A DNA stretch of 64,000 nucleotides, taken from Panagrolaimus kolymaensis (taxonomy: Eukaryota > Nematoda > Chromadorea > Rhabditida > Panagrolaimidae). This document shows, piece by piece, positions 49,155 to 61,200 of the stretch. The DNA lies in NCBI GenBank assembly GCA_028622995.1, contig JAJQJQ010000026.1, forward strand, positions 1,054,001 through 1,118,000, in the 5' to 3' direction. The notes under the pieces are model-generated. The model searched no databases. It saw only the letters and a program-made list of their open reading frames with translations, and was not told the origin of the DNA. The number at the start of each line of letters is the position of its first letter. The stretch's first letter is position 1. The position numbers and the translations under genes were made by a program.

Positions 49155-50224
49155 ATGTCGTCAAATCAACCATCTGCTGGTAATATCTATGTGAGTTTAT
49201 ATCTTTTTGTTAATTTTGGTGAAGAATATTATTTATTTTTGTTTTTAGGATAAGCAAGGATCTTCAACTCCAACATCGGATGCTATCACAAAAGCTTATA
49301 CTCTAGTTTCTGAAGGAAATGAATTGACAAATACGGCAAAATTTATTGAAGCAATTGAAAAATATACTCGAGCCATAACTTTGTATCGTTTTCCTATTTT
49401 CTTTTGTAATCGTGCAAATGCCTATTTATGTGTTGGACGATTTGATGATACCATTAATGTAAGCACAAATTTATTCTATTTTTCATATACTCATGATTAA
49501 TTATTTTAGGATTGTCACGCTGCTATTAAACTTGATCCTAAATGTGCAAAAGCTTTTGAATATATGGGATACGCCTTTACTGTTCAAAAACGTTTTAATG
49601 ATGCAAAAGAAGCTTACAAGAAAGCACTTGAATGTGAACCTGGCAATGAAGAATATAAAAGAGATCTTGCTACTGCAGAAGAAATGCTCAAAGCTGTAAG
49701 TTTATCTTCTTTTAGATCACTGTTAATTTATCAAATTTTTAGTCAAAACATGATCCATTGTCTAAAGAAGTTATTTCAAATGCCAACGCTTTCAAAGAAG
49801 AAGGAAATGTATGTTTGAAAGACTCAAAATTCGATGAAGCTGTCGAAAAGTATACTAAAGCTCTTGAATTGAAACGTGATCCTGTCTATTTAACTAATCG
49901 TGCTGCTGCATTTTGTCATCTTAAAAAATATACTGATGCTGGTAAAGTGAGTACATTTTTTTGTTTTAAACTGTCTTGTTATTTTCTATGTTTCTTAATC
50001 ATTTTGTTATCTTCTAGGATTGTCGTGAAGCTATGTCAATTGATCCATTTTATGCTAAAACTCATGGTCGAATGGGTTTCATCGCTTCATGTCTTGGAGA
50101 TTACTTTGGTGCTGTTGAATATTACAAATGTGCTTTTCAAATGGATCCCAATAATCAAAATTACAAAGAAAATCTTGATCTTGCTGAAACAAAACTTCGT
50201 GAAGAAGCTAATCAACGAACATAA
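49155..50224 (+). CDS. SGT-like double-TPR protein, copy B
   Basis: Five exons (49155-49190, 49249-49458, 49510-49695, 49743-49946, 50018-50224), 280 residues, with intron positions and phases identical to copy A. Module 1: EGNELTNTAKFIEAIEKYTR, IFFCNRANAY, DCHAAIKLDPKCAKAFEYMG. Module 2: EEGNVCLKDSKFDEAVEKYT, VYLTNRAAAF, DCREAMSIDPFYAKTHGRMG. It is the most diverged copy in its fourth intron and 3' flank, and no 92-base 3' flank repeat follows it directly. TTTTTAG at 49131-49137 lies 17 bases before the ATG. Role as chaperone cofactor is inferred from SGT similarity only. Confidence 0.84.
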
Positions 50225-50250
50225 AATCTTATTGTTTTGTAATGTTTGAT

Positions 50251-50256
50251 AATAAA
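50251..50256 (+). terminator. poly(A) signal of TPR copy B
   Basis: AATAAA 27 bases past the stop codon of copy B. Confidence 0.5.
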
Positions 50257-50390
50257 GTTTTACTCTTTTTATGAAAGCTACTACGTATTTTTATCATTAA
50301 CTTCATAACAAGCATTAATACACCCATCGTCAGAGTTGCAAATAAATAAGAATGGAATTACTCTCACCAGGTCATTCATAACAATAAAAG

Positions 50391-50692
50391 TTGTTGCAGG
50401 AATTACTACTTGCCATTTTCACCAATACGACAATGCTGTAAATGTGAGCATATTTTTTACCTTAAAGTTCGCAAAATGTTTGTTTTAGGACTGTAATAAC
50501 GCTACTTTTCTTGATGACAAATATGCTAAAGCTCATGGTCGAATGGGATTCACCTGCACACTTCTTGGTAATTATCATTATGCTATTACATCTTACAAAA
50601 AGGCTCTTGAATTAGATCCAACAAATGTAAATTACAAAGAAAATCTTGCTCTTGCTGAGGCTAAAATTCGTGAAGCTAATCATCGATCCTAA
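50391..50692 (+). pseudogene. 5'-truncated TPR copy C
   Basis: Only the end of exon 4 (to 50444; CHFHQYDNAVN) and a complete exon 5 (50489-50692) survive, joined by an intron whose sequence closely follows the fourth introns of copies A and D. Exon 5 is fully open: DCNNATFLDDKYAKAHGRMG, ALELDPTNVNYKENL, stop at 50690. No leader exon, no module 1 and no start region lie upstream; homology fades near 50390. Since copy B ends only about 165 bases upstream, C looks like the remnant of a deletion or of an incomplete duplication. Expression of a short product cannot be excluded. Confidence 0.75.
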
Positions 50693-50852
50693 AGCCTAAT
50701 TGTTATGTTTTCTTTTGTTTTTCCATCTTTTTTTGAGCTTTTGCATTGTTGATTTTAGTATACTTTTTTGGAAATTTATTACTTTCTTTTTCTTGTTCTA
50801 ACCTTTGTGGTTAATTTTGTTTTTGTTTAAAGTTTATCATTTTTCGTTTGAA

Positions 50853-50858
50853 AATAAA
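50853..50858 (+). terminator. poly(A) signal after TPR fragment C
   Basis: AATAAA within TTTCGTTTGAAAATAAA, the same context that follows copies A and D. Confidence 0.5.
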
Positions 50859-50986
50859 GATTTATTGTTTATTTTAATTTACGTTTAATATTCCTTTATC
50901 GCTATCTTAGCTTGATAACAAGTTTTTATTCAACCAAACAGTAGAGAAAAAAATGCGTCAAAAATATTTTGTTTTAATTAGTTTTA

Positions 50987-51080
50987 CCATGTCATGAAAA
51001 AAAAGTAGCTGCGATGGATATTATCAAATTGGGGCAAAACTATTTTTTGTAATATGGAAATAATGTAAAATTTTTGTTCA
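50987..51080 (+). repeat. TPR-array 3' flank repeat, copy after fragment C
   Basis: Contains GTAGCTGCGATGGATATTA and TCAAATTGGGGCAAAACTAT, matching 47839-47930 at nearly every base. It gives the empty site for the 358-base insertion beside gene A. Confidence 0.8.
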
Positions 51081-51304
51081 TTTTTTGTTGTCGAGCGGGT
51101 TTGTCTTTAAAAATTAACTTTATTTTCAATCCAAATATTATTCCAAAACTTCGCATTCCATAAAACAAAAGCAACAATGCTTTTATATGGTAAAAAAATA
51201 GTATGGGCGATGTAGTAACTTGAAGTTACTGTATTCTTTTAATTAATTTATTTTCTTATTTGAATCTTTGTCTTATCGTAAAATCTTATAGTCGAAGGAA
51301 TTTG

Positions 51305-51778
51305 AGATCAGCAAAGCTGGGCAAGCTCAAAAACACTTGAACTAGACCATCTGGCGGCCGGCTTAAATTCCTTCCCACTCCAAACTCTCCAATCTGATTG
51401 TGCCATTTGGCATTCAAACTAATGTATCGCCTTAAATGCGGACCTTGAAGATTTGTCTCTTTTTGTGAATTTTTGTATTTTTCATTAGTTCAGTTTTGAA
51501 TAAACTAAATAAAACAGTCGCTCTCTCTAATAGCTCTCACCAGAGTTATTACAGGCGATAAACGTGCGAGTCTATGATTCAAAAGGATGTGTTCGATAAA
51601 GGTTGATTTCACAGACATTAACGACGGAGCGCAAAAGACACAAAGAAAATTCAAAATAGGATATGGACAAAGAACAGGGAAAATGATGACTAAAATTTGG
51701 AGAGAAATGATTACAAACTATTACGAAATAAGGCTAATAATAAAAATAAGAAAACTTAGACATCGTTGATGTCTAAAT
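51305..51778. mobile_element. 474-base insertion in 5' flank of TPR copy D
   Basis: Copy B's 5' flank reads GAAGGAATTTGCATATTT continuously (49006-49024). In copy D the same sequence is split: GAAGGAATTTG ends at 51304 and AATTTGTATATTT resumes at 51779, so AATTTG is duplicated on both sides (51299-51304, 51779-51784). The insert is GC-richer than its surroundings and includes AATAAACTAAATAAAACAGTC and TTATTACAGGCG, a layout that could be a solo LTR or its relic, but it lacks clear TG...CA ends. The 60-codon open frame 51587-51769 has no recognised motif. The event is well supported; the class of element is not. Confidence 0.6.
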
Positions 51779-51926
51779 AATTTGTATATTTACCAATTAA
51801 AAAGTTTTATTCGTTTCTTTTTTTGAATTTCATTACTTTTCTTACGCGAATTTTTTAACATTTTTACCGCGTCATTAATCTTTTAACGTTCACAGCTTTC
51901 ATATTTTAGCTTATTTCTCGTTCATC

Positions 51927-52968
51927 ATGTCGTCAAATAAACCATTTGCTGGTAATATCAATGTGAGTTATCTCTTTTGGTTTTTTGATGCAACATTTGT
52001 GAAATTTTGGTTTTCAGGGTAATCAAGAATCTTCGACTCCAACATTGGATGATATTAATAAAGCTACTACTCTACATTCAGAAGCAAATGAATGCATTAA
52101 AAACGCAAATGACAAAGAAGCAATCGAAAAGCTTACACAAGCATTGGAATTATTTCCAACTCCTGCTAGATTTTGTAAGCGGGCAATTTGCTATGGTGCT
52201 ACTAAGCAATATGATAATGCCATTAAGGTGAATAAATCTTTTTTCTATCTTTTAACTATAATGCTATGTAGTTATTTTAGGATTGTCATAGCGCTCTTGA
52301 ACTTGATCCGAAATATGCTCTTGCTCATTCTGTTTTGGGTAAAGCCTTTAGAAGTCAAAATCGTTATAAAGATGCAATTGACGCTTACAAGAAAGCTCTT
52401 CAACTTAATCCTGAAGATGAACTAACTCGAAACAATTTTGCTATTGTGGAAAAAAATCTTAAAGCTGTATGTTTATATATTTTTCAGTCATTTGCACTTT
52501 TATTTGTTCATTTTTTAGAAAGAAATGTCAAATCCAACACCAGAAGATGTTTCAAAAGCTAATGCTCTCAAGGAACAAGGTAATGAATGTATGAAAGCAT
52601 CAAAATTCAATGAAGCGATTGAAAAATACACTCAAGCTATTGCATTGAACCTGGATTCTGTTTATTTGTGTAATCGTGCAGCTGCCAATTTCCGCATTAA
52701 GGAATATGATAATGCCATTATTGTGAATATATTTCTTGCTTTAAAGTACGTAACATTTAAGTTTTAGGATTGTAAGGATGCTATTTTTCTCGATGACAAA
52801 TATGCTAAAGCTCATGGTCGAATGGGATTCATCGCTTCATGTCTTGGCAATTACTTTGTTGCTGTTGAATCTTATGAAAATGCTCTTGAATTAGATCCGA
52901 ACAATGAAAGCTACAAAAAAAACTTTGCTCTTGCTAAAGCTAAAATTCGTGAAGCTAATCATCAATAA
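51927..52968 (+). CDS. SGT-like double-TPR protein, copy D
   Basis: Five exons (51927-51962, 52018-52227, 52281-52466, 52519-52722, 52768-52968), 278 residues, same architecture as A and B. Module 1 is diverged (ANECIKNANDKEAIEKLTQ, FCKRAICYGA); module 2 keeps SGT wording (EQGNECMKASKFNEAIEKYT, VYLCNRAAAN, DDKYAKAHGRMGFIASCLGN). Exon 5 is closest to fragment C and copy A. The donor of intron 3 is GTATGT and that of intron 4 GTGAAT. ATATTTTAG at 51901-51909 lies 17 bases before the ATG. Codons and introns show no decay, so it is probably functional. Confidence 0.84.
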
Positions 52969-53415
52969 TAAATCTTCATTTCTGTTTTTGCTCTTCTTTT
53001 GATGATTTTTTGTTTTTGAGCTTTACGTTTTGTTTTTATTTTTGGTTTTTCCATATTTTTTTGTCTATTGATTCTATTATTTTTTGTTGTTGTAAACCTT
53101 ATTGATTAAAGTTTATCATTTTTCGTTTGAAAATAAAATTTTACTGGTTTTAAGAAGATTTATTAACCTCTCCAACTTCTTTTATTATAAACTTTATAAC
53201 AAGCTTTCATGTATGACAAATATACTCAAAAATGTTGGTTTCGATTTGTTCCACCATGTCACAACATTAAAACAACCGCGAAAATACTATCAAATTGGTG
53301 CAAATCATTGTTTTGTAACAAAATGATAGTGTAAAAGTTTTCTTTATTTTGGTTTACAAAAACTTTTCTCATCTCAAAAAATTGATTAAGCTATTGTTCA
53401 ATTTATAAAATGTGT
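52969..53415. other. convergent intergenic region
   Basis: 3' flank of TPR copy D, including a diverged flank repeat (53253-53345), meeting the 3' end of the Ada2-type gene. No other gene. Confidence 0.45.
53132..53137 (+). terminator. poly(A) signal of TPR copy D
   Basis: AATAAA in the conserved TTTCGTTTGAAAATAAA context about 165 bases past the stop. Confidence 0.5.
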
Positions 53416-56377
53416 TTATCCAGATTTTTGACGTTCTTGAAGATCTGAAAGTTGCTTTTTCAATTCTTCGATGCCTAAAAATTAAGAAATTAGGTTGAAC
53501 TTTGTGAATAATAATTAGCTTACGCAAAATATTATGAACATATTCATTAAACATTGGTTTCGTAACCACTTGGCGAAGAGGCAAAAGTAAAGGCCGATAT
53601 TTTTCTTTCAAATCACCAAACCCTGCTTCATCAAATTGCGCATCTAAATCAGGTGAGTGTCCAATGGGATATGTAACATTTTCGGTGTATTTCATAAAAA
53701 TGGGTAATAATCCATATTCTCGAGCAAACGAAGCTTGAGCACTTCGCTCTTTTAAAACTCGTTGATATGAATTAATTTTTGTCATATTTACCACTGAAAA
53801 AATAAACAGATTTAAAAAGAAATGTTAGCATTGCAAAAAAATAAAAAGCTTACTATTTGAAAAATCAATAGGTTCATGTCTTTTAGTAACTGAATTAAGA
53901 ATAAGTTCGGCATCATTTTTATTAACCCAATCATAATCATGTCGGCGTTGATTGTATGTAATCTTTTCAAATTCAGCTTCAGTTAACATTTCTTTAGTAT
54001 TATTATTATCTTTAGAATTATCTTTTGCATTATCCTTAGTGCCATTTTCTTTAGTTTTATCTTTTGCTTTTTCACAATCGCCAAGTTGTTGATATGGAGG
54101 TTCATAAACTTCATAAAATCCATCAGTGAAATCACAACTCGCTTCCTCCGATGATGAAGAACGATCTTCAAATTTTTTGGAAGGAGATAAACTTGAACTA
54201 ATTTGAAAATTTGTTTTCCATTTTTTACTCAAATTTCCATTTAAATTTTTCAACTGCTTTTTAATTAATTGATTTTTGTATGGTAAAATTGGTTTATCAT
54301 TAATTTGAGCACCAACTTGACGAATATGTAATCGTGAAGCTTCATCATAATCTCTATCTTTTCCATCCAATGCATTAGAAAATTGATTATCCACTTCGAT
54401 TCCCCAATCATCATTTTCAGAAAAACCCATTTTTATGTGAAATGTTTCAAGCAACTTTTCCAACCGTTGATGGGCTCGAGCTTTTGCAGTTAATTCAGGT
54501 TCTGGGGTTTCCGTGGAATCACTATCTTCTTCTTCTTCAGGATCGGAATTTAGTCTCGATCTAACAACTTTTTTGACTTTCGTATCCTTTTCACGAATTT
54601 GCTTTCGATACCGAGCATGTTTAATTCGTTTCTTTTCCACTTCAATCAACGGGTTTTTATATCCATCGTTGTTTGTATGTTTTAGAGATCTTCGAGGCGT
54701 TTCATTTTCAGCGGCATAATTAGTTGATGCTTCCATTAATTCATCATCCGAATCATCCACCTTTGCTCTTCTTGAAGCTATTTTTCCTCTCCTTTTCGAA
54801 GCTTTTTTACCACTTTTTCTTTTAACGCTGCTGCTTGTTGCTTCCTTTTCAATGACTTTGGGCGTTGTTGGCTGTAAAATAATAAAATATATTAAATCTT
54901 AATTTTTGGAAAAGTTATTTTACCGAATTATCATTTTTACTTTTATCTCTCACATACGCACAAAATTTGTAAGGATTGAAAGGACTTTCTTTGGAATCAC
55001 AAGGTTTTTGTAATTTAATATTTTCTGTTTTTCCTTTTAATGCTTTTTCATAAACATTATCAAGAACTTCTTGGAAGAATATATCAGCATCATCTTGTTG
55101 AATATTATAAGCTTGATTTTTTTTGGAGGCATTAGTTTGATGATGGGAAGGTCCAGGTTTAGGTGAACCAGGTTCAATCTTTGTATTTGATGATTTTCGA
55201 CTTGAAGGTCCTTCCTTAAAGCTAAGCGTTGTTGCTGTATCAAGAATATCTAAATCAAAAGTATATTTTTTTGGTGCAACAAAGTTATTTATTTACTAAC
55301 CGCTAAATCTTGTTTTTGCTTTTGGAATAGATTTTTTAAGTTCCACAATTTTATCTGGAGTGAAATTAATTCTTAATTTTTCCGCTGTTTCCCATGACAA
55401 TGGACGACGAAGTGCGCAACTAAAAAAATATTAATTTTTTATTATTGCTGCAAACAAAAAATCAACGACTTACAGTGGGTCATTTTCGCGAATATAACAA
55501 CCAATATCAGACATTAAAAGAGCTTCAAAACGTTCTAAAGCATCTTCATATGTTAAATCAGGAAATACTAAATTCTTTTCATCCCTAAAAAACGAGAAAA
55601 TGAAGAATGAATTTTTTTAGATAAATTTTATTTACCAATTTTCTTGATTAGTTATGCATAAAAGTTCCAATAATGCAACATCTTCCATAATTCCAAATTG
55701 ACGTTTACCTGATTTTATATTAAATATTGGAGGACCTTTTGGATCAAATAAAGAATATGAATGAGATCGACGATGGTTTCCGCCTTCTGTGCCACTTCGA
55801 AAACACTACAAAATTTATATGTTACTTATATCACAAAACTGAAAATAAGCTGTCTTACTGGAATACAAATAAATGGATTAACATAAGAACATTCTAAACA
55901 TTTAACAATGGGAGCTGGATTTATAATTATTCGGCAAAAAATACATTTGGCACCAAGCAAATAATTTTGTGGTGGTTCACTTTGGAATTTACCAATAATT
56001 GGATCGAGTTCAACATGGCCTTTGTACTAAAATACTCTTTTTTAAATTATAATATTTAATTCATAAATATAACAAACCTTTGAAGTTGTTTTAATTGCTT
56101 TTGATACATCCTTCTCATCAACTTCACCTTTAGAAGTTTCAGTTTTTGTTTCTTCACTAATTTCTTCATCAGTATATAAAAAATCATTTAATAAATTTGG
56201 AGTTTCCATTCTTGGTGGAGTAATAGTTCGAACTGCTTTTGGCTTTGCAGTTGTTGAAAGTGGCTTGGAATCAGGCTGGTCAGGTGATTCAGATACTTCC
56301 GTTTCTTCATTTTCTAACTCATATTCTTCATCACTTCCACCAGAAGCTTCAGGCGGTTCTTCAAATGAATCACTCAT
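53416..56377 (-). CDS. Ada2-type transcriptional adaptor (ZZ and SANT domains)
   Basis: Adaptor of GCN5-containing histone acetyltransferase complexes (SAGA/ADA). Nine exons (56377-56078, 56026-55859, 55805-55636, 55584-55474, 55419-55301, 55249-54924, 54871-53854, 53793-53524, 53474-53416) give 846 residues. An acidic N-terminal 100 residues leads to the ZZ zinc finger (CIFCRIII, KCLECSY, FICIPCFRSG, GNHRRSHSY, about 128-177) and a SANT-like segment (FGIMEDVALLELLCITNQENW, then TYEDALERFEALL). Later come a very basic stretch (KRKSGKKASKRRGK), an acidic and Ser-rich middle, and the ADA-type region HDYDWVNKNDAELILNS followed by QRVLKERSAQASFAREYGLLP. The protein ends in a short coiled segment (IEELKKQLSDLQERQ) with no SWIRM domain visible. 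Start at 56377 was preferred to the ATG at 56449, which adds a hydrophobic leader unlike the family. TADA2A/B subtype not resolved. Confidence 0.85.
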
Positions 56378-57665
56378 AGTTTTTTCAATATATATTCGAG
56401 TATCTTTGGCACTAATAATAAAAGGTATAAACAAAATCAAAAGAATCAATCTATTTTTCCGTTTTCAGGAATAATAATTTTAACACCAAAGGAATAATTT
56501 ATTTTTCTGCTATCGGAAGCCAAATACAATAAGAATCAAATGAAGGCCTTTTGTGAATTAAAGATGGTGAGCTGGTTGGTTATTGTTAGTATTGCCTTCA
56601 ACGAACAAGTTCAATTTTTTTCAACCGCGTTTTCATTTCTTTTTGCGTGGCGAGAAAAAAGACCAATGCAGAAAGAAGTAAGGCACATCCAAAAAAATAA
56701 ACAGGAGAAAAGAAAAAATGGACCATCTTATTTTCTCTCTAACTTCGCCGATGACCTTTAAAAAAATATTTGCAACAATCTTTATGAACGCTTTAAGCAT
56801 GTTTTTATTCAAATAAATTTTATGATAGCTTTCCTTTTAAAAGGTTTTGTTTTTGTCTATGTATTTTTTTTTTTTATATCTTTGTATGTTTAAAATCATA
56901 GCTTGTAAAACAGATTTCTTTTATTTTTTCAATTTTTTTGTTTGTTTGGCGGGGATGAATTTTTAGATAGTTAAAAAAGAAAGAATGATCTGATATTAAA
57001 ATTAGAAGACAAATTAAAACAAGTAGCAACATAAAAAAATATAGAAGAGATATGCTATAACCGGGGACTATAAAACAATTTAAAAAAATTATAATAAAAT
57101 AAAAAAACGGTAAAAATAGACAAAAGTGAAATAAAGAAGAACAAGAGAGAGAGAACTGCACGAAAATTGTAAGCGCGTAATAAACAACTTTTATAAATTG
57201 GTCGATAATTACACTCTAACAGAATTTTTTTAGATAGAAAAAATAGAGCTAGTTTGGCTTTTTTAATATAATAGTTTAAAAAAAAATAAAAGATAGCCAA
57301 ATGTCACCCGAATTTCAAAAACAAGAATAATAATAAAATCTAACAGCAACAAAAGAATTTGCATATTAATTATATCAAACAAAAAAATAAGCAGCATAAA
57401 AATTATTATAAAAATTTAAATAAAATTATAAAAAAGAATTTATTAAAAAATATCTGGTCTCGACCTGCTGCTTGCTGCGTTTGACCATAGGCAAATTAAA
57501 CTAAAGCTTTGGTAGTTGAAAGAAGAGTCCTGCCATTTATATTTTTTTGTTTTGTTTTGTTTCTGAGGCTTTAATATATTTTTGAGCATTGAATAATAAT
57601 AATAAAAAAGAAAAGAAGAAGTTTATGGCGGTGTAAAACAAATTTTTTATCTTGAAATTCAAATT
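56378..57665. other. intergenic, AT-rich
   Basis: About 1.3 kb, both neighbouring genes on the reverse strand. It holds the Ada2-type promoter and the 3' flank of the small membrane protein gene. Open frames at 56540-57300 are low-complexity and unsupported. Confidence 0.45.
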
Positions 57666-58230
57666 CTAAACTCTAGGCGTTCCTTGTGTATAATCAGCTA
57701 AAAAAAATAAACATTAATTATCAAATTTTTTTTCTTTTCAACTAAAAAGCTTACTCTTTTTCTTCCTACAACAAACAATAACCAAAACCAATAAAATTAA
57801 AACTGTAACAATAATACCTATGGCAATAAGGATCATGGTGTGATTACTATCTAAACCTTCAGCATCTTGTGCCGGTCTGCTGGTAATATCAGTAATTGTT
57901 GGAGATTCGGTGGGAACTGTTTCTTTTATAATTTCGTTTACATTATTTGGTTGAGTAACAAAATGAGGTTTAAATGTGGAAGCTTTATGTGTATCATTTT
58001 CTTCTGGAGGTAATTCACCCGAATGCTAAAAAAAAGAAGAAAAAAATGTTATAAGTGGTTTTCGAATTTAGGAAACAACAAACCTCATTAAAATCTTCAT
58101 CATCTGGGCTCATTAAATTTGCACTTCCTTCAAGCGCATCTTCTTCAGATAATTTTTGTGCATAACTCAAGCTGCTGCAGCATAAAAGAAAAAAGATTCC
58201 AAGAAGAAAAGAAGCTTTAGCCCCTCGCAT
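57666..58230 (-). CDS. small type I single-pass membrane protein, function unknown
   Basis: Three exons (58230-58084, 58025-57755, 57697-57666) join in phase to 149 residues. A signal peptide (KASFLLGIFFLLCCSSLSYAQ, residues about 4-24) is followed by an acidic ectodomain of about 85 residues with many Asp, Glu, Ser and Thr, one SGE and two candidate glycosylation sites (NDT, NHT), then one membrane helix (MILIAIGIIVTVLILLVLVI, about 112-133) and a short basic cytoplasmic tail (CCRKKKTDYTQGTPRV). The layout recalls syndecan-like or CD99-like molecules, but the syndecan C-terminal EFYA is missing. The ATG is one base after a TTTTAG acceptor, consistent with a trans-splice site. I do not recognise the family. 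Confidence 0.72.
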
Positions 58231-61200
58231 TCTAAAAGGAGATAAAAGTTAAAACTAAACTTAAAATAGTAACAACAAGAACGGAAACGATTCTCTTTCG
58301 ATTAAGACGCGATCTATATACATAAATTTTTAATCGACCCACGCAAACAATATAATATTTTTATCGACAAGAAAAAAAGTGTTTTGTTAAGAAAATTTAT
58401 TGATGAGTAAGAATAAGAAATTATTGTACATACATACATTCATACATCACAGGCAAAAAAAGGAGAGTGGGGTACTTTTTTCTCATCATCGACACTGACG
58501 ACGACGAAATAAATGATAAGGAAAAAAAGCTCACGAAAACCTTTTAAAATAAATGAAATCGATTGATTTGGAACGTCGTCGGGTTGGGTAGTTGGGGAGT
58601 AGTAGTTGAAGTTATCATCACACTTTGTTCTAATTAGTCGTTTTCGTCGTTTCCTTTTCATTATATTTTAAAATACAAACATAATTTTGATGGTGGTGAT
58701 CAAAGAAGGAGAAAGAAAGAAAGAAAAAGAGAAAATGGGAGATACATTATTTTATGAGAAATGAATTTTTAACATGCCCTAAAGAAGGAGAAGATGTGAA
58801 AAAAAAGTATTTTGCGCCAATTAAATAATTACATTTGCATATGAATTTATATCCACATCCATAAAACTAAAAATAAAATGAAAAAGGAAACAATTCAAAG
58901 TGCTGGGCTGGTGGTTATCAATTTAATTATATCTTCTTTAAAAAGAAAAGAAAGATTATTCAAAAACAATAAAAACGTACAAATTTGAGTTATGGAATTG
59001 CAGAATTAATTTTAGACGACTTTTTTTGGAATAATTTTATTAAAAATCACTCATCATCAAAAAGTGAAGATGAGCAGCCCAGCCCCTAAAGGAAATATTG
59101 CAAAATAAGCTAAAAATTTTCCCACGCTTTTGCGTGAAAAAAATATTTGCTGGGTAAAATAAAAAAAAGAATTGCAAAAATGGAAAGAATAAATATAACA
59201 ATGAAAATCTGAAGGAAAGGAGAAAAAGCAAAAATTAAGTAGTTTGCTAAAAGACGTTATTTATTTCGGTTAGCTGGTCGATGATGATTATGTCCAGTCA
59301 GTTGAAACCTAGCCGGATTATCGCAACACTAAAGCCTTTTCTTTTGCCTTTCCCATAGGTCAACGTCGTCTTAAAATAAGAAGAATAGAAAGCTGGCAAT
59401 TAAATAATCGAGTTAATAAAAAAAATGAAGAGCTTTAAAAAACAAAAATTGCAACAACAACAAAAAACACACATCCTAACTAACACATTTAGGTTTCTTT
59501 AAAAATAGCAAGAAAGCTCTTTTTAAACCACTGTTTTTAGCAAATAAGCAAGCAAATAGTACCTACTTGACACAAAGGGCTAAAAATGAATGTTGTAGTA
59601 AAAAAGATTGACTAGTTTAAACTCGGTCAGCTTTTTTGTGTTTGGTGCTTGGCCAATAAAGGAAGGATGCGCTCAAACAGAGGAAAAGAGAGATCGGCTA
59701 ACATATATTGAAGTAAATAAGTAGCTGTAGTAGTAGTAGCGGAAATCTAGCGTGGTTTGCGCGAGAGAAAATAAAAAATAACACAAACGAACAAAGTAAA
59801 CATTATCGCACCTGCTTTTTTGCGCCTGCCTTTGCTTAATGCTGCTACTGCTGTAATCAAGTACATAGAATGCCATTCCATTCTTGATTGTGCAAAAAAA
59901 GAAAAAAAATTGTATGAAACAATCTCGGCACCTGTCTTTTTCTTATTTGGGTGACTTCTTCATCTTGTTGAACCTCATTAAAAAAAGAAGACAAGATCGA
60001 ATGAAAATAACAATGAGATACGAAACAAAGCTTAGGTGTCAAATGGGTTGGATAGACAAAAACATAAAAAAAAAAGAAGCTTTTTATGATCTCAGATTTT
60101 AATTTTAAGATCAAAATAACAATATATTTATACATACATAAACACGCGCCGCCGACGTCGGATAGCCCAAAAAAATAATAAATCGGAGAAGAAAAAAGAT
60201 GAAATAAAATAAAAAGTCAGTCGAATCAGTTGGTTGATGATGATGGTGGTACAACGAAAAAGCAAAAAGCTGAAGGTCAAAAAAAGAATATGTTGTTGGA
60301 CATGGGAGAAAACTAAGAAAAAAAAGATTGACGCGGTTGATAAAGGCGAAAATCAACCGCCGCTGCCGCCGCGCAAAAGCATGGCAAGGCAAAGCAAAAA
60401 GGGGGAATAAAGAAAACATAGAAATGATGATGGCAACAAAAAAGAAGAAATTATACGTTTTATAGATATATTAACATCGACGATGGCCGATGCCACAGCC
60501 ATCAAACATATTTCATTATTTTATTTTATTTTTTGCGGTGAGAGAGATTGCGATTGAGAAAAAAAAAAGAGCCGTCATTGATCGTATACATAAACGATTG
60601 GGAAATGAAACAAAAAAACATACATTAGGCACTCAAGGATATATCACTTGGCCGGATCTTTTCTTTATTTTTTGTTAAGTAGAGTCCTTAAGCGGATCAA
60701 CTTTAACACGATAATAAAAAAGAAAAACATTTGTTAAAGCTATTAAATGTATGTACATCAAAAAGCTAACTTCTCTTTTTTGATATTATAGAAGCAAAAA
60801 ACAAAAGAAAAGAAACTTCATTAAAGCCGCTTGCTTTGCGAGTATTTTTTAAAAGAAAAAGGAAAGGAAGAAGACAACTGCCAAATGGGTGGCATAAGAA
60901 AAAAAAAGACATAATTTAAAAGGAGAAACAAGAACCAAGGAAAAAAACATTGGTGGTACTATTTCTTCTCGTAATAATAGTTGCTTAAAGCATAAATCGA
61001 AGAAAAAATAAGAAGAAGAACATTAGAATTTAAAAAAAATGACCCAAAAAGGAAAAAAAACAAAAAATATGCTTAGTTGCTGTTTTTCTTTTTAATTTTT
61101 TTTGTCTCTCTTCCATGGTGGCGGCGCGGCGGTGGTTGGTGGTAATGGAAAAAAAAGAATGTTATCAGTAATGGTTTTTTTTTTGAAGGTTTGAATCATA

